The notes under the pieces were generated by a model. The model did not search any database. It worked only from the letters and a program-made list of their open reading frames with translations, and was not told the origin of the DNA. From Magnolia sinica (lineage: Eukaryota; Streptophyta; Magnoliopsida; Magnoliales; Magnoliaceae), in the NCBI RefSeq assembly GCF_029962835.1, contig NC_080588.1:28629501-28693500 (forward strand): DNA of 64,000 nucleotides. The letters are read 5' to 3'. Below, piece by piece: positions 1 to 11,136 of the stretch. Position numbers and translations under genes: made by a program. Position 1 is the first letter of the stretch. Each line of letters starts with the position of its first letter.

Positions 1-1189
1 CCTTCCTTCAAATAAATCGGTGAATAACTCCTCATCAATAAGAATTTATATGTAAGTTCTTTTATAAGAATTACTTAAAAACGTGCCTACAACCATCTAA
101 AACCATTACATTTTCCAAAACTCTTAGATTAGCAATAATTACGAAAATGCCACTAACTTAAACCCCAAATCACATATTTCTCACGATCCGGTTAATGTGA
201 AATTTAACACCAGGCCTATAAATCATAAATTAACCATACATGTCAGTTTTCAGTTGGCAGTGGCCTAATTGGGAAATCAACCCCTAATCGTCGATTATGA
301 TCCACTTGATCTTAGGATATGCCTCAAATTTGGGCTCAACCCCTTAAATTTATATGGAAAAACGAATGGACTGTGTGGATTCACTTGCAGACATCATAGT
401 GGGCCCCACTTGTGGCACGTGCACATCAGGAGCGCACCAGCGGTGCACCAAACCAGGCATCGGGTCAAACGAGGTTTGACCTAATAAAAACTCGCTCGTT
501 CGCAGTATTTACGGACGTATGTCTGCTGTGATGATGGTGGGCTACCATCATCTTTTGAATGCATGATCTGAGCCATCCATCGCGTTCAGGGGATCGATAT
601 GATCAAAACCTCACTGATCAAATACACCTATGTAAGCACACGTCTGCAGGAACTCGAACGGACATCGTCTGAGGTGTGATCATTGTGGCCCACCCTTATC
701 GTCTGAAAGGATGATCTAAGCCATCCACTAGGTTTGTAGGTCAAAACCGACTGGGCCCTAGCTCTTTTCTTGTGCTTCCAAGTGGTCACCCGTGCGCAAG
801 ATGGATCACGGCCACGCATTGCGAACTGTAACGCACGAACTGTCGTTCGATGGGATGAGGCGTGGGCCACCAATAGGGTCCAAATGGAAGATCTGAGCCA
901 TTCATCTTGACCTTGGGTCAAACGCCGACCAAACCTCTGCCTTTCCACACCTGACCCAACCGTGTGGCCAAATAACAACCGCATGTGGATTCTCAGTTTC
1001 GCAAGAAACTTCTGGAAATCGGAGGGTGTTGCGTCCGATTTTCTTACTATGTGAGATGGGATATGCAGAGAGGATCTTGCTGTGAGAGCAGTCTGTAAAA
1101 GGGCTCTCCACTCCACCATCTAAAGGAGAGAAATGGAAGAGAGTGAGAGAAGGTAATCGGTTGCTGTCGTGAGAGACGCTGTCCAGCAA

Positions 1190-1399
1190 GGGAGCAAGGA
1201 AAGAGAAGAAAAAGAAAGGAAAAGAGAAGAAGGAAGAAAAGGAGAAGAAAGAAAGAAAAGAGAAAGAAAGAAAAGAAAGAAAAAAAGAAAGGAAAGGAAA
1301 GAAAAGAAAGAAGAGAAAGAGAAAGAGGAAGAAGAAAGGAAAGAAAAGAAAAGAAAAGAGAAAAGAGAAAGGAAAGAAAGAAAGAAAGAAAAGGGAAAG

Positions 1400-1451
<52 letters not shown>
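1190..1451 (+). repeat. Homopurine (A/G) tract ending in (GA)n
   Basis: About 260 bases are almost purely A and G on the plus strand, first as irregular GAAA/GGAA/AGAA words and then as an uninterrupted GA repeat from about 1402 to 1450. The Lys/Glu/Arg-rich reading frame through it, and the Ser/Leu/Phe-rich one on the other strand, are by-products of composition and should not be taken as proteins. Confidence 0.9.
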
Positions 1452-1454
<3 letters not shown>

Positions 1455-1998
1455 TGTGACGAGTCGACTCACTGAGTCTTAGGACTGAGTCAGGGCCAGG
1501 TTCAGGTAAAGTGTGTAATATCTAATGTCTTGATTCAAGTTTTTCTAAAATAGGAATTAGTTAAGCCCTATATCTAGGCCATAAATATAACCCTAAATTT
1601 AATCATAACCTTGTAAACCTTGTAGATCTTATGATATAGGATAAGATCGAATGTAAAGGAGTATGCGGGAACACCTAGCCTTGGATGAGGACAATTCGAC
1701 TTTAAAGGTGAGGGTTTCATCCTTTAAGTTTACGTTAATTTAAGTTGATATATTTCATGCATTCATGCTATTTTATTGTGCCTTTTTATGTACCTTTTGT
1801 CTTAATTGAGTAGATACATTTTATCTTGCATTTACACTTGTCCTTTACCTGCCTTTTATCTGTCATCAGATTTTCATTACTTTCTCTTTGTTTTCATTTT
1901 AAATTGTTATCATTAATTATTGGCCCTTTTGATATTTTTACCTAATTCCTGGATTCATGGGAGACTATAGATACAAGCCTTGCTCTTGCCTTACCATT

Positions 1999-2208
1999 GA
2001 TTTGGCTCTGCCACTCTCCGTATCCAAGAATTGACGGTGGCTGCTCTTCTACTTATGGAGTTGGCCATTGCCACCCTCCTTATTAAAGAATCGACCATTG
2101 CCGCTCTTCTATTTATTAAGTTGACTTTAATCTCTCACCTCATATTCGAGTTGACCTTCGTCACTTGCCTTTTATGCGAGTTGGTTATTGTCACTCGCCT
2201 CTTTTTCC
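1999..2208 (+). repeat. 30-bp tandem repeat, about seven units
   Basis: Seven consecutive units of about 30 bp start at 1999, 2028, 2058, 2088, 2118, 2148 and 2178. Each opens with GA(A/G)TTG-like sequence followed by a C/T-rich stretch such as TGCCNCTCTTC. The repeat stays in register because 30 is divisible by three, so one frame shows a hydrophobic ten-residue periodicity. It sits inside the LTR-like block and I do not consider it a gene. Confidence 0.75.
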
Positions 2209-3185
2209 TTAAGGGCTCGATAGGTGTCTTGATATTCTTAACCTTCCATGGATTAAGGATTACTCATTGATGTAAGTACTATATTGGGAATCCCTCCTCA
2301 AGTGATCGATTAAATATCGCGGACGTAATGCGTTTCCGGTAGTGGCCCTGGGGTGACATGTAATTCTATACTTTTCGGGTGATGTTGTCCTGGTTGGTGT
2401 ATGTGAGCCGTTCTGTATATGTAGTATATCAATTCCTTTCTTTCGGGAGGGGGGGTTGGTGGTCACAAATAGTCGCTCCAATATTTGGGGGCGTATTCAC
2501 CTGGTCATGTGTTGTGGCTGTCTTGGGATAATCACATAAAACCATGTTAAACGTGGGACACGCCGGCGAATCTCCGTAGTTTGGGATATGGGGCGAGTCG
2601 GATAACTATAATCACATTTCACATTGAGGCGATCACCAAGTGTGATATACCGTATATGTTTTACTAGGCATGCATCTCATATGGATTGCTTGTGCATTGA
2701 TACCTCTTGTAGTGTGGAGTACTTGACGTATCAGAACATTTACATCGCTTTTATGAATCTCTTAAATCATTATTAATTTTAAAGGATAACTATTACTATG
2801 AGTAGGGTGTTGACCCTCTTCCAAACGTATAGATTATGCAGGTGACATACAGATTGAAGACTTAGAGGACCATTTCCCTATAGAAGACTACACTGAAAGG
2901 ATATGAAGATAGTTTAATTATTTAGTTTTATACTTCCGTTGCGAACTCGACAAATGTAATAAGCTCCCATTGAAAGGGCATTTGATTATTCTTGTTTACT
3001 CTGATGAAATATAATCAATACAATTGATTTTGTTCTCGTGAATAGGTACCTTTGTGAATGTATCTGGATGTACTCCAAACCAAAAAAAATAGGGTGCGAT
3101 TTCATTCATCCAATTTATATATTATTAACACCTAGTTTTCTCTGGCATGAGTATAAAGTCTAGCCGTGAAATTTCAAGCTGTTAC

Positions 3186-3727
3186 ACTTTGGGTGTCCTG
3201 TTCGATGTCATTGAACATGGGTTTGATGCCATTGAAGGTTGTTCGATGACATCGAAGTCCCATGGAAGTGACATTGAGAAAATTTAAAAAATCCATGTTT
3301 AGTCGCTGGAACATTTTGATGTTTAGTTTGATGCCATCAAAGAGTTTTCAATGACATCGAAGGCTGTTTGGTGCCATCGAACTATCGCAAAGAGTTACGC
3401 AGAGTTGCGTATTTTCCTATTTTGATTGTGATTCACTTAGAGGCTATATATATGGGTGTAATCAGGAATAGGGGGTATTCTAAGGCTTTCTAATTCATTC
3501 CTAGGGTTTCAAGAGCTTATAAGGGGAGTTTCAAGGCTTGTTCGAATAAGGTATTCTCTCTATCTCTTGTAATTTCTACTTTCATAATGAATTATTGTCG
3601 CTTTGTGCCGTGATTTTTTCCTGAAAGGATCTTTCCATGTTAACTTCAGAGTGTTTGTGATTGGACTTGGTTGTTGCCATTGGAGTACTTTGCTTGATTC
3701 ATCTCTGTGTTTCTGTGGTCCCCTAAC
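3186..3727 (+). mobile_element. Ty1/copia-like LTR fragment (probable)
   Basis: The segment 3600-3660 carries the string 'gctttgtgccgtgatttttt' followed by 'aaggatctttccatgttaa'. This kind of sequence is familiar from the downstream end of plant Ty1/copia (Tork/SIRE-like) LTRs. A TATA-like 'gctatatatatggg' lies near 3443. The left third has six degenerate copies of a palindromic TTCGATGNCATCGAA-type motif. The right edge is set at CCTAACA (3727); the left edge abuts the Ty3-type LTR end at 3185. No primer-binding site or coding region follows, so it is a fragment or solo LTR. Confidence 0.45.
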
Positions 3728-4150
3728 ACCACCTTTTTATCCTTAAGTAGCATTGTATTGCAAGTTATAAAGTAGAAGGAAGATTTTTAGGTAAAACTCT
3801 TGTTGTAAAACAAGAGATACAGCTTTTCCTTTTTCCATGACTCCTCGGAAATAGTAGTGTTTTTTCTGGAAAACACATCCTCCAATTACATAATTTCAAA
3901 TAAGTTTTTTGGGCATCAAATATCTCAACATTTATGTTACAGATGATGGACACACAACCTAAACTTGTACAAACTTAAAACTTGAAAATAATTTACAATT
4001 TCTCAATGGACCGTTGTATAGCATTTCAATTTAAATATTTTTGTAGACAAATTCCTTCTGATCATAGAAACGTCTTTCCTAACTGCACATTTATTTTGTT
4101 TTACTTATTTTATGTATGGTGGAAACACAACATTTGATATTTGCACTGGT
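3728..4150. other. Featureless AT-rich interval
   Basis: I see no gene, no clear repeat and no LTR terminus in this stretch. It lies between the copia-like LTR fragment and the first recognisable integrase-region codons and may be decayed internal sequence of the downstream Ty3 element. Confidence 0.4.
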
Positions 4151-5077
4151 CAAATTAGCCTAATAAGAAAAAAGTGCTGAGGTACGCAAGTTCATCTGGA
4201 ATGATCCATATTTGTTTAAATATTGCACAGATCAAATCATTAGGAGATGTGTTCTTGATAATGAACATCATAATGTCATCTTTTTTTTTTTTTTTTTCCA
4301 TTCTCACGCATATGGTGGCCACTTCTCGGCTAAAAAGACCACAAATTTTGCAATGCGGTTTTTACTAGCCCACTATGTTTAAGGATACAAACAATGAGTG
4401 TTGTCAAAAATTGAGAGGATTGTCCCATAGAAATATAATGCCATTAAACCACATTCTCATCATTGAAGTATTTGATTATTGGGGCACCGATTTCATAGGG
4501 ACATTCCCCTAATTCTTTGACAATGCTTTTGCTCGCTATAGATTATGTTTCCAAATGGGTCGAGGCAATTCCATGCTAAAATAATGACCATCACATGGTC
4601 ATTAAGTTCTTAAAAGAAAATATTTTATTCTCATTCGGAATTCTTTGAGTCATCATAAGTGATAGAGGATCTTACTTTTGCAATAGACCATTCGGAGTGT
4701 TAATGAAGAAATATGGTATTTCTCATAAAGTGAGCACCCCCTATCATCCTTAGACAAGCGGTCAAGCTAAAATTTCAAATAGGAAAATAAAACAAATTCT
4801 TAAGAAAACGATCATAAAGATTGGTCACTTTCATTGATGGATGCGTTGTGGGCTTACCATACTGCATAAAAAATCTATTGGGATGTCTCCCTTTAGAATT
4901 GTCTATGGAAATGCTTGCCACTTGCCTATTGAGTTGGAGTATAAAGCGTATTTAGAGAAAGAATTTTAATTTTAATCTTGACAATGCTGACTCGTTGTGC
5001 AAATTACAATTAAATGAACTTAATGAAATCCAGAATGATGCTTACGAGAATTCTAGGATATACAAGGATAGAATGAC
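4150..5077 (+). pseudogene. Ty3/gypsy (Tat/Athila-like) integrase, degenerate, first part
   Basis: Translated piecewise with stops and frame slips, this region shows the order of a plant Ty3/gypsy integrase. There is an N-terminal His-rich zinc-finger-like segment (HAYGGHFS at about 4300-4325), then a YWGTDF motif with the first catalytic Asp near 4485, and SDRGS with the second Asp near 4660. A ...YHP.TSGQAE block follows near 4740-4770. The third catalytic position, expected to be Glu in the ISNRE-type motif near 4780, reads Lys. A poly-T run at about 4280-4297 interrupts the finger region. The copy is therefore inactive. It stops abruptly at 5077 where another element has inserted; the same frame resumes at 11137. 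Confidence 0.75.
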
Positions 5078-6379
5078 TGTCACGCCCCAAACTCAGAAAT
5101 CGGACTCACAAAATTCTCGATTGCCGAATTCAGCGCCGACAGCTTCCGTAGTACCCCATTCTCGGCTCTCGGCATCCATACACCAGGTTCCGATCCTGAG
5201 ATTCTACAAGGAGGATTTTTAACATGATTTTGATTCGTAATGAGCATAGCCATAAGCATAACCCAGGAACAATAGTCACAAGAACATCATCACAAAATTC
5301 ACTATGATAAAAAATTTTAAAGTACAATGCGTATGAAGGGAAATACAAGATAATAATAATAACGGAGACTCTTGAAGCTCGACTGCACGCTCCTGCTGCG
5401 ACTAAGCTACGGCTGCGTCCTGGCGTCACCTGCACGCATCAATCGTGCATAAGCTTATACAAAGCTTAGTGGGTGGTGTAAGTATGTGCACAATATGAGC
5501 GTGCTTAGAATATAATGTCAAAGTAATGCAGAATCATGCTGATGAGTACATGAATGAAATCAGCCATACCAAGGCTATGCAGTGCAAAACATGAACACTA
5601 TCGGCCATATCAAGGCCATGAGATGCGAAATGCAACTCATGCATGCCAATCCTCATCCACATGTCAATATAGCTCCTCACTAGAGCATTAAATATCAGTA
5701 CGTTTTTCACTCTGGATAATCACTGGAGTTTAGTACACTCCAAATGGCACTGCCCCTTTCTTATGCGCGCAGTCCAAGTGAGCATAAGAAACCTCACTAT
5801 CCGCCTGACCAATAGTCTGCCAATACCTATCCGGCACGTCGATAGCAGACCTATCACGAGCTGGTCAAACTCAGCCTAGTAATGCCCCCTACCCTCAGGT
5901 GAGTAAGGCCACACCCCTTTCCAACCAACCATGACATAGTGGGAGACGCGACCTCCTGGTATTCGGCCTCGTGCGCTCATGTATCTACTCGGTCTCGACG
6001 TTGGAGTCATCCTCTGGTACCATCGGGTTTAGAGATTTTCACCCAGGGACATCTATGGCGCCCCGATGCTAGAAACAGTATTTTCGGTGTCCGATCCTGC
6101 CATCCACGATGTGCCTGTGGAGGCCACAGCCCTGATGTCGCTAGGGCGTGCAATAATTATGTCATGCAAATACGAAGTGCATGAATCACACTACCAGTCA
6201 TGCAGCAAATTCTGCGGGTACCACGCGCTCATGTAGTACAACTCCGCCTATTAGGGAGCCCATAAACAATCTGCCCGAAGGCATATGTTATGATCAGTCA
6301 CTCATTATATCAAGCATACATATGATGCGTATGACCATGAATCATGGAATTATACTAAACATGTTATATGGTGATGGAC

Positions 6380-6790
6380 TCTGTTCATAACGAAGGTGGG
6401 CCTAGATAGCTTACACACTACAAGTATGGGCCTATCAATGGGCCCCAGGCAGAGTTACAATGTGGACATTTAACCATCATTTCTCTTATAATGTGGATGT
6501 CAAACCATCATTGCTCCCAAGGCATGGCCACCAAAAACATCATTACATGCATCATGGTGGGATCTCATATCGCAATGGGCCTCATCACATCACATTCGGC
6601 CCACACAAAGGCCTCACATATGTCTCATTCGGCCTCATATACATCAAGTGGGCCGTATATGTGGGCCGCTCCAATGGGCCAACATGCATCAAACGGGCCA
6701 CATCATATGGGCCGGACCAATGGGTCGATTCAAATGGGCCACAGCAATGGGCTTCATGTGTATCAATCGGGCCCACCCTTATGTATTTTT
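6380..6790 (+). repeat. Degenerate GGGCC/CATCA short-period repeat inside LTR 1
   Basis: GGGCC or GGCCC words recur every 15-30 bases, interleaved with CATCA/CATAT words (for example 'gggcctcatcacatcacat' near 6578). All frames are open by chance over several hundred bases, and I treat them as composition artefacts. The same texture recurs reverse-complemented at 8220-8530 and at 32.4-33.0 kb, so it belongs to this LTR family. Confidence 0.65.
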
Positions 6791-6849
6791 GAGATCCAAC
6801 CTATTCATAAGTTAACATAAAGATAAATTAAGTGAAAATAAATATCAGC

Positions 6850-7140
6850 TTAATTAGAAACCACTGTGACCCTTAGAAGTTTGAATGGTGGATGTCACTG
6901 TCCCCATAAATTTTCAATGGTGGGGGTCCGCTTGAGCTTTAGATCTGACTCATTCTTTTACTCATGCCATAAAATGATATCTCAAATGGTTGGACAGTTG
7001 GATACAACAAATGCATCATGGTGGGCCCCACCATCCAAATAGTGGACGGTGTAGATAAAGCACATACATCATTGGGGCCCACGCCACTGGGATGAATCAC
7101 ATACATCTGGAGTGGGTCCCACCGTCAGTCAGAACAACTT
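6850..7140 (+). mobile_element. Right half of a palindromic GTGGGCCC-type MITE
   Basis: The text 'aatggtggatgtcactgtccc', a degenerate 'ccataaaatgatatctcaaatgg' and then 'catcatggtgggccccacc' at 7016-7033 follow the order of the right half of the palindromic MITE family seen in full at 50041-50520. A matching left half is not present. Confidence 0.5.
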
Positions 7141-7186
7141 GGGTGTATAAGTACATCACGTGGGACCTGCACAACTTGCTAACGTT

Positions 7187-7190
<4 letters not shown>

Positions 7191-7226
<36 letters not shown>
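7191..7226 (+). repeat. (GA)n microsatellite
   Basis: An uninterrupted GA dinucleotide run of about 18 units inside nested LTR 1. Confidence 0.95.
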
Positions 7227-7767
7227 AGCCACATAGCTGCTGTACGAGCAACATTGTTGCCCCTTTTTTTTAAAAGCAGAGGTGGGTTCCACGTAGGGCC
7301 CACCACAACTTTAAATATATAATATTATATTATATAATATATTATATTAATATAATATAATATATTAATATTTTATCTAATACATTGACAACGTCCAGGC
7401 CCTGGACAACCTGAACATACACATACATCAAGGGTAGCCCCACACGTGGGGTGGGTCCCACCATCCAAGGACGGTGGATACCCCACACGCATCACAGTGT
7501 GGCCCATCTAAATGGGTGGACATGTGGGTGGGTCCCACGGACTCCACCGTCTGTTTACACCTCATTGTTAGGCAGTCCCACCGTTAGTCACACATCACTG
7601 TTAGCCATTCCCACTGTCAGTGTTGAAACGAGGTATCTTTCACTCAGTCTACCACTAGAGCTATGGATCTGGGTGTGGATAAATACATCAAGGAGGCCTC
7701 CACCCATACGTGTGGGGTGGGCCATGTCCTAGATGGATGGTTGGGATGACATATAAACATCATGGTG

Positions 7768-8235
7768 TGTTGAGGCCGATTTCGATTCCGATTGTCGAGG
7801 TCGATTCCGATTGTCGAGGTTGATTATTGCGGCCGATTTTGATTCTGATTATCAAGGCCAATTGTTGGGGCCGATTTTGATTCCAATTGTCGAGGCCGAT
7901 TGTTGAGGCTGATTCCGACTCTGATTGTCGAGGCCAATTTCGATTCCGTTTTGATTGTCGAGGCTGATTCTAATTGTTGAGACCGATTTCGATTCTGATT
8001 CCGATTGTCGAGGCCGATTCCAATTGTCAAGGCCGATTGCTGAGGCCGATTTCGATTCCGATTGCTGAGGCCGATTGTCGAGGTGGATTCCAATTCCGAT
8101 TGTCGAGGCCGATTCCAATTTCGATTGTCGAGGTCAATTTTGATTGTCGAGTCTGATTATCGAGGCAGATTCCAATTGTTGAGGCCGATTCTGATTTCGA
8201 TTGTCGAGGCCAGATATCGAGGCCGATTGTTAAGG
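7768..8235 (-). repeat. GAGGCCGATT short tandem array
   Basis: About 470 bases consist of variants of a 10-20-bp word built from 'gaggccgatt' plus 'ccgattgtc' or 'tcgattccg'. The array is dense and degenerate, and frames through it read as Asn/Arg/Ser/Thr/Ile-rich repeats on the minus strand. It lies at the 3' end of solo LTR 2 in that element's own orientation. Confidence 0.9.
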
Positions 8236-10208
8236 CCCAATGTGATGTATATGCGGCCCGTATTTGAGGCCCATTATGATGTGCATTCGGCCCGTGTTTA
8301 AGGCCCAATGTGATGTATATGCGGCCCGTATTTAAGGCCCGTTGTGATGTGTATTCAGCCGTGTTTAAGGCCCAATGTGATGTATATGAGGCCTATGTGA
8401 TGTGGCCATTGTGATGTATGTTAGGCCTATGTGAAAGGCCCATCGTGATGTATATTAAGCTCTTGAGTGAGGCCCATGGTGTTGTATATTTGGCCCTTGT
8501 ATGAGGCCATGAGTCTATTATATCTTAGGCTCTATGTGGGCTATTCCTTGGGGACAATGTTAGTTAAATGTCCATATTGTCGAGGCCAATTTTTTATGCC
8601 GGTTATTGATACCGATTATGAGTACGTGACAACATTACATCATGATACATACCCATACGCATCATCTGCATGTTTATTAGGAGATATGATTGACCATTGC
8701 ATATGTCATAATGCTGGTGGTTTATTAGACTCTCTGATAGGCGGAGATCGTCTCACATGACCGCACGGTATGCGCGGGATTGATGCACGACTGGATTGTA
8801 TGATTCATGAATCTTGCATTGTGTATTGTGATTACTATACGCCCTAGCGACATTAGGGCCGTAGCCTCCACAGGCATATCGTGGATGGTCAGATGGGACA
8901 CCAAAAATCTGTTCCACATAGGGTGCTATAGATATCCCTGGGTGAAAGTTCCTAAACCCTCTTGGTTCCAAAGGTTGCTCCAACATCTAGACCGGGTGGA
9001 TGCATGAGCGCATAAGGGATGTATACCGTTAGGCTGCGTCTCCCATTGTGTCGTAGTCGGTTGGAAGGGGGTACGACCTTACTTGCCCGAGAGGAGGGGC
9101 AATGCTAGGCTAAGTCTGACCAGCTTGAGGAATGGGTCCGCTATCGATGATCCGGACCCAATGTTGGCAGGCGTATAGTGAGGTCTCTTCCACTCGCCTT
9201 GTTGCGCACGATGGGGGGCAATCTAGTTTGGAGTGTAATAGACCCCAGTGATTTTTCAGAGAGGAACCGTATTGATATGTAAACTTATCGAGTAGGAGTT
9301 GCATACTTATACATTCATTTCATTCACTATCCACTTGGGCTGGTGGTGCGCAACTAATTGTTGTGTACCTTCGCATGGCCAGGATTTCGGTTGGGCACGC
9401 GACTAACCTGAGATCAGGAGTTTACCACATTGAGTCTGACTATCCAAATTTAGGTATGGGACTGGTTTGGATAGAAGTCCCTTATGATGGACCCCGTAGC
9501 CTGCGATACTACGTACTATCATCCCGACTTCACACTCAGCTTGGTCATTTCATTCGTATCGCATATTGCATTGTATCCTCAGCACATAGTATTTGGCTTA
9601 TTGTCTTCGCATTGTATAGCTGATCTACATTGCTTCCTCAGTATATGATATTAGTTTATATTTTTGCTTCGCATAGCCTGGATAAGGCTGATGGTATTTA
9701 TGGGCATATCAGTATATTTTCGCATTATTCTGACATTGTATGATTTATGGGCCTGTTAGTATTTCTGCTTACTCTAATTACTCTGATATTGCTTACTTGG
9801 CACTTACCTTGTGCACACACTTTCACCACCCACTAAGCTTTCTATAAGCTTATGTACAATAGATGCGTGCAAGTGGCGTTAGGTTGCAGCAATATTGAGC
9901 TTAGAGCATGCAGCGGACTTATGGAGTTTTGATTTTTGACATTTGTATATCCCTTTCAGCACTGTATTCAACTGTTTATATTAGTGGATATATGATGATG
10001 ATGTTGCCTTTATGATTTGGGTATACTTGTGGTTATGCTTATTACGAGATAAATGTACACTAAAAAAAAATTCTCCTTGTAGGATCCCAGGATCGAAATC
10101 TGACGTATAGACGCTAAGAGCCAAGAATTAGGTACTACAGAGGCTGTCGGCACCGGATTCTGCGATCGAAAATTTTGTGAGCCCGGTTTTCGAGTTTGGG
10201 GCATGACA
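7768..10208 (-). mobile_element. Nested solo LTR 2, inverted, TSD TGGTG
   Basis: The insert is bounded by TGTTGAGGCC at 7768 and GGGGCATGACA ending at 10208, and flanked by identical TGGTG copies (7763-7767 and 10209-10213). Read on the minus strand it starts TGTCATGCCCCAAACTCG, closely matching the start of LTR 1. The first 1.3-1.6 kb of the two LTRs are recognisably homologous (for example a conserved stretch around 'aagcttatacaaagcttagtgggtggt'). The two therefore form a large imperfect inverted repeat (5078-about 6350 against about 8610-10208). The distal parts differ: this copy ends in a GAGGCCGATT array. No coding capacity is seen, consistent with a solo LTR. Confidence 0.8.
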
Positions 10209-11136
10209 TGGTGTGTCCCACATAGATGGGGTCCACCAGTAGAAGGTATGGATGTAAACATCATGGTGGGTCACAAATCTCATCATCATCATTACTATAC
10301 AAAGAGGGAAAAGAGAGAGAGAGAGAAAGAGAAAAAGGAGAGATCGGATGGTGATGGAGGGACCCCGCCACTATGGGCCCTCCATGGTTACAATACATAC
10401 ATCAAAAATGGGTCCCATCACATGTGGACCTTCTAATAGAAAATCAACGGTGGATCACCCACCTATTGCACTCCTCCTCGATCCCTTGGACTCATATGCT
10501 CATTGCTTTCAATTTTGATGGAGGTAAATGATGAATGGATGGTTGAGATGGGAGATGAGAGAGTGGGAAAGTGGGCCACACTTGGCTTTGGGAGAGAGAG
10601 AGCTTGGACATTAGAATTTTTTTGTTGCTTGGGAGATTTTTTTGAGAAATGAGGGAGAGAGAGAAGTGATGGGATGATAAGAGATGGAGTGATGGGTAAT
10701 GGGTGGAGTGATAGATGAAGTGATGTAAGGGTTGAATTTGGGGTAGCTTGTGTAAGAGAGAGGTAAGGGTAGGGTATGGGTTGCTTGTACTTGACTTGAG
10801 GTGTGATGTGTACTTGATTGATGGGATTGATTGATTGATTGATGGGATAGGTTGTAGAGATTCTCTCAGAATTTACACATGCGGCGTTTTCCTCGAAATG
10901 AACACAGGCCCATATCTTCTAGCCTGGGTATCGGATCGGTGCACGAGTCACAGTGTTGGAACTGCGGCGACAGCGCTGTCGCTAAGATATAAGTTTCGGG
11001 TCGAGTCAACTTTGATATGCGGGACTCGGCTTAGGATCACGTGTAAACGTTAGATACGGGTCGAGGGTTGCTGGAATTCGACCGGAAGGACTGCGGAAGC
11101 CTACGGAACGGTACGTACTATGATACGGGCCTTACA

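Larger units (their letters stand above)
1..3185 (+). mobile_element. Right part of a long Ty3/gypsy-type LTR (probable)
   Basis: There is no convincing gene here. The right end, a run closing in GCTGTTACA at 3177-3185 and preceded by text like 'tagccgtgaaatttcaag', resembles the 3' terminus of plant Tekay/Del-type LTRs, which usually end in a GGTGTTACA-like string. A TATA-like stretch (cataaatataacc) lies near 1580. I could not find the matching left terminus, so the LTR probably starts before the window or is degraded. The block contains a homopurine tract, a GA microsatellite and a 30-bp tandem repeat, listed separately. The assignment rests on the end signature and general LTR flavour only. 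Confidence 0.4.
5078..11136 (+). mobile_element. Nested solo LTR 1 (Ty3-like), TSD ATGAC
   Basis: The insert begins TGTCACGCCCC at 5078, ends GGGCCTTACA at 11136, and is flanked by identical 5-bp copies of ATGAC (5073-5077 and 11137-11141). It interrupts the integrase-region frame of the host retrotransposon, and codon phase continues across the junction when it is ignored. TG...CA ends, a 5-bp duplication and the lack of any gag-pol indicate a solo LTR. Without the second insertion at 7768-10208 it is about 3.6 kb, long but within the range of Tekay-type LTRs. Its interior holds GGCC-rich degenerate repeats, half of a palindromic MITE, a GA microsatellite and an AT-rich palindrome. A related copy lies at about 32.0-35.8 kb. 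Confidence 0.8.

Noticed and set aside
1047-1472. Long Ser/Leu/Phe- and Lys/Glu-rich open frames on both strands
   Set aside because: They follow from the homopurine/homopyrimidine tract; no codon structure or domain.
7824-8308. Several overlapping open frames rich in Asn, Arg, Ser and Ile
   Set aside because: Produced by the GAGGCCGATT array; open in several frames at once, as expected for a short repeat without stop words.
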